Assembly: GCA_947626285.1 (NCBI GenBank)
Contig: CANQRR010000023.1
Coordinates: forward strand, 1-54,896
Direction of reading: 5' to 3'
Length of the DNA stretch: 54,896 nt
Origin: an uncultured Lachnospiraceae bacterium
GTDB lineage: Bacteria; Bacillota; Clostridia; Lachnospirales; Lachnospiraceae
A program made the position numbers and the translations under genes. A model generated the notes under the pieces. It ran no database searches and was not told the DNA's origin. It saw only the letters and a program-made list of their open reading frames with translations. This document shows, one piece after another, positions 50,461 to 54,896 of the stretch (position 1 is the stretch's first letter; each line of letters starts with the position of its first letter).

Positions 50461-51336
50461 ATGCCGCGGAGAATAACCTATCTGAATTATATTCTGCCAG
50501 TGTTTGTCGGACTTCTTCTGCTTGTCGGGTGGCTTTCCGCGCGGCTGTGGAAAGCGGGAGCAGAGGAACAGGCTCTTTTTCGACTTTCCGTGTCCGCACC
50601 GGCCGCACAGACAGGGATGTCTGTATCCTCTGGCGCTTTCCTGCAGACAGGGACGTCTGCATCATCTGGATCCTTTTCGCAGAGAAGGGCGTCTGTATCG
50701 TCCGGAATTTTCCGGCAGACAGGAGCTTCCGGACTATTTTCTGCGGAGATCCTGAAGCAGATCGATGCGCTTCCGGGGCGGTGCAGACGATGGGCGCTCT
50801 ACTGCGCGGACATGGAGATCGAAATCGACAAATATCATACGGCTGCAGAGCTTTGCGGCGTCGAATTGGACGAATATCCTTTGACGATCGTAAAGAGCGC
50901 GGGAGAGAAGCAGACAGGAATCCGCCCGGCCCTGATTGTGGGGGAACGCTTTTTTGAAGAGCTGTCGGATGAATACGGAAATCCGCTCTCTGAGCGTCAG
51001 GCAGAGATCCTGAAAGAACAGATCGGATCTCTTGCCGTTTGTTTGACAGTACAGGGCGCTGTGGATGTGGAAAAAAGTACTGCAGCCGGCGGCGGGGCAG
51101 AAGGAACCCTGACGAGAAATAGCAGGAAAGACAGGCCGCAGGATGCGGAGTTTCTTGGAATTGCAGAAGGAGATGGTGTTTACATGGACGCAGACCGGAT
51201 GAGCCACTGGTTTGCGCAGATGGGACTTCCCTGTGAGATCCGGCGCGTTGAGCTGGAAATACAGGGAGAGCAAAATGCGCAGAAGGCGCAGGATAGCCTA
51301 GAAAAGGCAGGATTCGCTGTATCTACTGCCAGCTAA
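50461..51336 (+). CDS. Signal-anchored protein with 12-residue repeats, function unknown
   Basis: The 291-residue protein has one N-terminal membrane segment (about 11-27), then a Ser/Thr/Gly stalk with three tandem 12-residue repeats (QTGMSVSSGAFL and variants, residues 50-85). A globular outside domain of about 200 residues follows, including ALYCADMEIEIDKYHTAAEL and a late VYMDADRMSHWFAQMGLP. I do not recognise the family. It closes the ABC/lipoprotein operon and is ended by the hairpin before carB. A role with the neighbouring surface protein or transporter is likely but unproven. Confidence 0.65.
   Translation: MPRRITYLNYILPVFVGLLLLVGWLSARLWKAGAEEQALFRLSVSAPAAQTGMSVSSGAFLQTGTSASSGSFSQRRASVSSGIFRQTGASGLFSAEILKQIDALPGRCRRWALYCADMEIEIDKYHTAAELCGVELDEYPLTIVKSAGEKQTGIRPALIVGERFFEELSDEYGNPLSERQAEILKEQIGSLAVCLTVQGAVDVEKSTAAGGGAEGTLTRNSRKDRPQDAEFLGIAEGDGVYMDADRMSHWFAQMGLPCEIRRVELEIQGEQNAQKAQDSLEKAGFAVSTAS
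50608..50715 (+). repeat. Three 36-bp tandem repeats in the anchored protein gene
   Basis: Three in-frame 36-bp units encode QTGMSVSSGAFL, QTGTSASSGSFS and QRRASVSSGIFR; a partial fourth follows. Confidence 0.75.
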
Positions 51337-51401
51337 GCTTTGGCTGTTTCTGTTTGCTGGCGCAGTCAGCGAGATAGAGATTGATTAGAAAAGTGTAGAA
51401 T

Positions 51402-51443
51402 GCCGTACCGCCAGTGCATAAGTGCAGCAACGGTACGGCGTTT
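51402..51443. terminator. Bidirectional terminator between the ABC operon and carB
   Basis: A perfect 9-bp stem (51402-51410 with 51431-51439), extendable to about 12 bp, has a 20-base loop and is followed by GTTTCTTCC on the plus strand. The minus-strand side has no good U-tract. Confidence 0.6.
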
Positions 51444-51458
51444 CTTCCTGTGAAACGT

Positions 51459-54400
51459 TTATTTGTCGTGGATCTCGCTGTGAAGCGCCTGCAGGGAGCG
51501 CACCTCGCTGTTGCCGTGATGCTTCACGTACCAGATACCCTCTGCTGACGCCATGGCCGCCGCGATGGTGGTGAGATACGGTACCTTCGCCTTGACCGCG
51601 GCCTTGCGCAGATAGCTGTCGTCATGGACGCTGTCCTTGCCCACCGGGGAGTTCACGATCAGGTCGATCTGCCCGTTGGTGATCATGTCGGAGATGTTCG
51701 GGCGGCCCTCGTAGAGCTTCTTCACCTTTTCTGCCGCGATACCTGCTTCATTGATGAGGTCGCAGGTGTTGCCGGTCGCTACGATGCGAAAGCCGCAATC
51801 AGCGAACTTCCTCGCGACGTCCACCACCTCCGCCTTGTCCTTGCGGTTCACGGAGATCAGCACGGTTCCTTCAAGCGGAAGCGGGGACTGCGTCGCCTCC
51901 TGCGCCTTGTAGTAAGCCTCGCCGTAGGAACGGGAGAGGCCGAGCACCTCGCCGGTGGAGCGCATCTCCGGTCCTAAGATCGGGTCTACCTCCTGGAACA
52001 TGTTGAACGGGAACACCGCTTCCTTGACGCCGTAGTTCGGGATCTCCTGCTCCTTCAGCGCCGGAACGGGCGACGGGCGTCCGGTCAGCTCCGAGGTGAT
52101 GATCTCGGTCGCCAGCGGCACCATGCGGATGTTGCAGACCTTGGACACCAGCGGCACGGTGCGGGACGCGCGCGGATTGGCCTCGAGCACGAAGACCTTG
52201 CCGTTCTCAATCGCGTACTGCATGTTCATCAGACCGCGCACGTGCATCTCCTCCGCGATCCTGCGGGTGTATTCCTTGATCGTCGCCACGTTCTCGTCCG
52301 AGATATGGACGCTCGGGATGATGCAGGCGCTGTCGCCGGAGTGGACGCCGGCCAGCTCGATGTGTTCCATGACGGCGGGAACGAAAGCGTGCGTTCCGTC
52401 ACTGATCGCGTCGGCTTCGCACTCCATCGCGTGATTCAGGAAGCGGTCAATCAGGATCGGACGGTCCGGGGTCACGCCCACGGCGGCCTGCATATATTCG
52501 GTCATGCTCTCGTCGTCGTAGACGACTTCCATGCCGCGTCCGCCGAGCACGTAGGATGGGCGGACCATGACCGGATAACCGATCTTCGCGGCGATTGAAA
52601 GCGCCTCGTCCACCGTGGTTGCCATGCCGGACTCCGGCATCGGGATGTCAAGTTTCTCCATCATGGCGCGGAACTGGTCGCGGTCCTCCGCCAGGTCGAT
52701 GACGGATGGGGAGGTGCCCAGGATCTTCACGCCGTTCTTCTCCAGGTCCGCAGCCAGATTCAGCGGCGTCTGTCCGCCGAACTGCGCGATCACGCCCAAC
52801 GGTTTTTCTTTCTTGTAGATGCTGAGCACGTCCTCCAGGGTCAGCGGCTCAAAGTAGAGTTTGTCGGAGGTGTCATAGTCGGTGGACACCGTCTCCGGAT
52901 TGCAGTTGACGATGATCGTCTCGAAGCCCAGCTTCTTTAAAGCGAGCGACGCGTGTACGCAGCAGTAGTCGAATTCAATGCCCTGACCGATGCGGTTCGG
53001 GCCGCCGCCCAGGATCATCACCTTCGGCTTATCTGTGTTCACCGGATTTTTGTCCGGCGCGTTGTAGGTAGAATAGTAGTAGGCGGAATCCTGCGTGCCG
53101 CTCACATGTACGCCCTCCCAGGCCTCCTCGGCGCCGAGCGCGATGCGGCGCTCTCTGACGTCTGCTTCCGGGATCTCCAGAAGCTGGCTTAAGTATTTGT
53201 CTGAGAAGCCGTCCTTCTTGGCGGCGATCAGCAGTTCGTCCGCGGGCAGAGCTCCCTTGGACTGAAGCAGCAGCTCTTCCTCCTCGACCAGCTCTTTCAT
53301 CTGCTCGATGAACCATTTCTTCACATGCGTGGTCTCGTGGATCTCATCGATAGTCGCGCCCTTGCGCAGCGCCTCGTACATCACAAAGTGGCGCTCGCTG
53401 GACGGGGTGATGAGCTTCTGCATGAGCTGTTCCTTCGTTAGGGTATCAAAATCCTTTGCGTGGCCGAGGCCGTAGCGTCCGGTCTCCAGGCTGCGGATCG
53501 CCTTCTGGAAGGCCTCCTTGTATGTCTTGCCGATGCTCATGACCTCGCCGACCGCGCGCATCTGCGTGCCGAGCTTGTCTTCGACGCCCTTAAATTTCTC
53601 AAACGCCCAGCGGGCGAATTTGATGACGACATAGTCGCCGTCCGGCACGTACTTGTCCAGCGTCCCGTATTTGCCGCAGGGGATGTCCGCCAGGGTAAGC
53701 CCGGAGGCCAGCATGGCGGAGACCAGAGCGATCGGGAAGCCGGTCGCCTTGGAGGCCAGGGCGGAGGAACGGGAGGTGCGCGGGTTGATCTCGATGACGA
53801 CAATGCGGTCGGTCTTCGGATCGTGCGCGAACTGCACGTTCGTGCCTCCGATGACCTGCACGGACTCTACGATGCGGTAGGCCTGCTCCTGCAGGCGTTT
53901 CTGCGTCTCCTCAGAGATTGTGAGCATCGGGGCGGAGCAGAAGGAGTCGCCCGTGTGGACGCCCATCGGGTCGATGTTTTCGATGAAGCAGACGGTGATC
54001 ATGTTGTTGTCCGCGTCGCGCACGACTTCGAGCTCCAGCTCCTCCCAGCCGAGTACGGACTCCTCGACGAGTACCTGCCCGACGAGGCTTGCCTGCAGGC
54101 CGCGCGCGCAGACCACTTTCAGCTCTTCGCGGTTGTAGACCAGACCGCCGCCTGCGCCGCCCATCGTGTAGGCGGGACGCAGCACCACCGGGTAGCCAAG
54201 CTTGTCCGCGATCGAAAGCGCCTCGTCTACGCTGTAGGCGACCTCGCTGCGGGCCATCTCGATGCCGAGAGCGTTCATGGCGTTCTTAAACTCGATGCGG
54301 TCCTCGCCGCGCTCGATCGCGTCCACCTGTACGCCAATCACCTTTACGTTATATTTGTCCAGGATCCCGGCCTTGTTCAGCTCCGCACACAGATTCAGGC

Positions 54401-54683
54401 CCGACTGTCCGCCCAGATTCGGCAGCAGGGCGTCCGGACGTTCTTTTTGGATGATCTGCTCCAGACGCTCCACGTTTAATGGCTCGATGTAGGTGACGTC
54501 CGCGATCTCCGGGTCGGTCATGATCGTGGCCGGGTTGGAGTTCACCAGCACGATCTCGTAGCCCAGCTTACGCAGCGCCTTGCAGGCCTGTGTGCCGGAG
54601 TAGTCGAACTCGCAGGCCTGACCGATCACGATCGGGCCGGAGCCGATGATGAGCACCTTGTGAATATCCGTTCTCTTTGGCAT
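51459..54683 (-). CDS. carB: Carbamoyl-phosphate synthase large subunit
   Basis: CarB makes carbamoyl phosphate from bicarbonate, ammonia and two ATP, for arginine and pyrimidine synthesis. The 1074-residue protein has the two homologous ATP-grasp halves: the first with GSGPIVIGQACEFDYSG and GGAGGGLVY, the second with GGGPNRIGQGIEFDYC and GGRGMEVVY. A C-terminal MGS-like regulatory domain follows, ending in VPYLTTIAAAMAS and the Glu/His tail. carA is not adjacent in the window; it may lie beyond the right edge or elsewhere. AGGAGG lies 8 bases before the ATG, and the gene has its own promoter. Confidence 0.97.
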   Translation of the reverse strand: MPKRTDIHKVLIIGSGPIVIGQACEFDYSGTQACKALRKLGYEIVLVNSNPATIMTDPEIADVTYIEPLNVERLEQIIQKERPDALLPNLGGQSGLNLCAELNKAGILDKYNVKVIGVQVDAIERGEDRIEFKNAMNALGIEMARSEVAYSVDEALSIADKLGYPVVLRPAYTMGGAGGGLVYNREELKVVCARGLQASLVGQVLVEESVLGWEELELEVVRDADNNMITVCFIENIDPMGVHTGDSFCSAPMLTISEETQKRLQEQAYRIVESVQVIGGTNVQFAHDPKTDRIVVIEINPRTSRSSALASKATGFPIALVSAMLASGLTLADIPCGKYGTLDKYVPDGDYVVIKFARWAFEKFKGVEDKLGTQMRAVGEVMSIGKTYKEAFQKAIRSLETGRYGLGHAKDFDTLTKEQLMQKLITPSSERHFVMYEALRKGATIDEIHETTHVKKWFIEQMKELVEEEELLLQSKGALPADELLIAAKKDGFSDKYLSQLLEIPEADVRERRIALGAEEAWEGVHVSGTQDSAYYYSTYNAPDKNPVNTDKPKVMILGGGPNRIGQGIEFDYCCVHASLALKKLGFETIIVNCNPETVSTDYDTSDKLYFEPLTLEDVLSIYKKEKPLGVIAQFGGQTPLNLAADLEKNGVKILGTSPSVIDLAEDRDQFRAMMEKLDIPMPESGMATTVDEALSIAAKIGYPVMVRPSYVLGGRGMEVVYDDESMTEYMQAAVGVTPDRPILIDRFLNHAMECEADAISDGTHAFVPAVMEHIELAGVHSGDSACIIPSVHISDENVATIKEYTRRIAEEMHVRGLMNMQYAIENGKVFVLEANPRASRTVPLVSKVCNIRMVPLATEIITSELTGRPSPVPALKEQEIPNYGVKEAVFPFNMFQEVDPILGPEMRSTGEVLGLSRSYGEAYYKAQEATQSPLPLEGTVLISVNRKDKAEVVDVARKFADCGFRIVATGNTCDLINEAGIAAEKVKKLYEGRPNISDMITNGQIDLIVNSPVGKDSVHDDSYLRKAAVKAKVPYLTTIAAAMASAEGIWYVKHHGNSEVRSLQALHSEIHDK

Positions 54684-54728
54684 TCCTGTATCCTCCTGAT
54701 GTTGTATGATTTTATATTCTAACTATAC

Positions 54729-54756
54729 ATTATATAGGAAAACGGAGAAATCACAA
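54729..54756 (-). promoter_or_regulatory. Promoter of carB
   Basis: On the minus strand TTGTGA (54751-54756) and a perfect TATAAT (54729-54734) are 16 bases apart. The leader is about 40 bases, too short for a PyrR-type attenuator. Confidence 0.7.
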
Positions 54757-54813
54757 GGGCTTTTCTAGAAATATGCAAAATAGCAGACTCTGTACATTTT
54801 CTCCTCTGTATGC

Positions 54814-54819
54814 TATAAT
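54814..54819 (+). promoter_or_regulatory. Plus-strand -10 element at the right edge
   Basis: A perfect TATAAT (54814-54819) has a weak -35, TGTACA, 17 bases upstream. The terminator that follows suggests a short transcript or an attenuated leader of a gene beyond the window. Confidence 0.45.
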
Positions 54820-54847
54820 CCGGGTTTTTGACACCCCTATCTCTGGA

Positions 54848-54872
54848 AAGCCTTATCAGGCTTATTTTTTTA
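54848..54872 (+). terminator. Terminator-like hairpin at the right edge
   Basis: AAGCCT (54848-54853) pairs with AGGCTT (54858-54863) around TATC, followed by ATTTTTTTA. It lies about 30 bases after the plus-strand TATAAT. Confidence 0.75.
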
Positions 54873-54896
54873 TGTCAAATTTATTTTTATGTATTG

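Overview
The window is a GC-rich stretch of a Firmicutes chromosome, most likely class Clostridia, family Lachnospiraceae. The evidence is the rimP-nusA-ylxR-ylxQ-infB-rbfA-nrnA-truB-ribF-rpsO-pnp order, a six-cysteine SCIFF RiPP precursor with its radical SAM maturase followed by a fused secDF, TTG/GTG starts with strong AGGAGG-type ribosome binding sites, SigA-type promoters (TTGACA-N17-TATAAT) and U-tract terminators. Almost all genes are core housekeeping. I see no phage, insertion sequence, CRISPR array or rRNA.

Layout. 1-2650: tRNA-Val and tRNA-Ala (+), then a minus-strand MATE exporter-queH pair. 2680-9700: an L,D-transpeptidase, argH, asd, topB and a left-handed beta-helix protein (all +). 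9800-14150: a topoisomerase IV-type parE/parC pair with an unusually structured spacer. 14160-14600: a minus-strand tRNA-Gly apparently co-transcribed with a small coiled-coil protein. 14830-16000: a secreted two-repeat protein of unknown function. 16030-27220: the translation/RNA superoperon from rimP to pnp, with structured leaders before rimP, rpsO and pnp. 27280-29725: a large lipoprotein with three SH3-like domains joined to an ABC_sub_bind-type domain. 29760-32340: tyrA-aroA (-), aromatic amino acid synthesis. 32400-34670: a divergent EF-G-like GTPase. 34695-35375: an SGNH hydrolase (-). 35530-39762: SCIFF peptide, SCIFF maturase and SecDF. 39783-41636: recJ. 41670-51440: a probable cell-envelope stress or detoxification module: two-component system, lipoprotein, two ABC permeases, ABC ATPase, a proline/glycine-rich surface protein and a signal-anchored protein. 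51459-54760: carB (-), followed by a promoter and terminator at the right edge.

How the parts fit. The response regulator promoter and the promoter of the lipoprotein/ABC operon share an 11-bp-phased TTACA direct repeat. This suggests one OmpR-family regulator controls both operons, and the cluster is the best candidate here for an undescribed system. A second theme is low-complexity expansion of housekeeping proteins: an octapeptide array in IF2, a 17-tyrosine acidic tail on NusA, and acidic inserts in the SCIFF maturase, RecJ and TopB. A third is loss of the riboflavin kinase half of RibF. All calls rest on reading the sequence and its translations; no database search was run.
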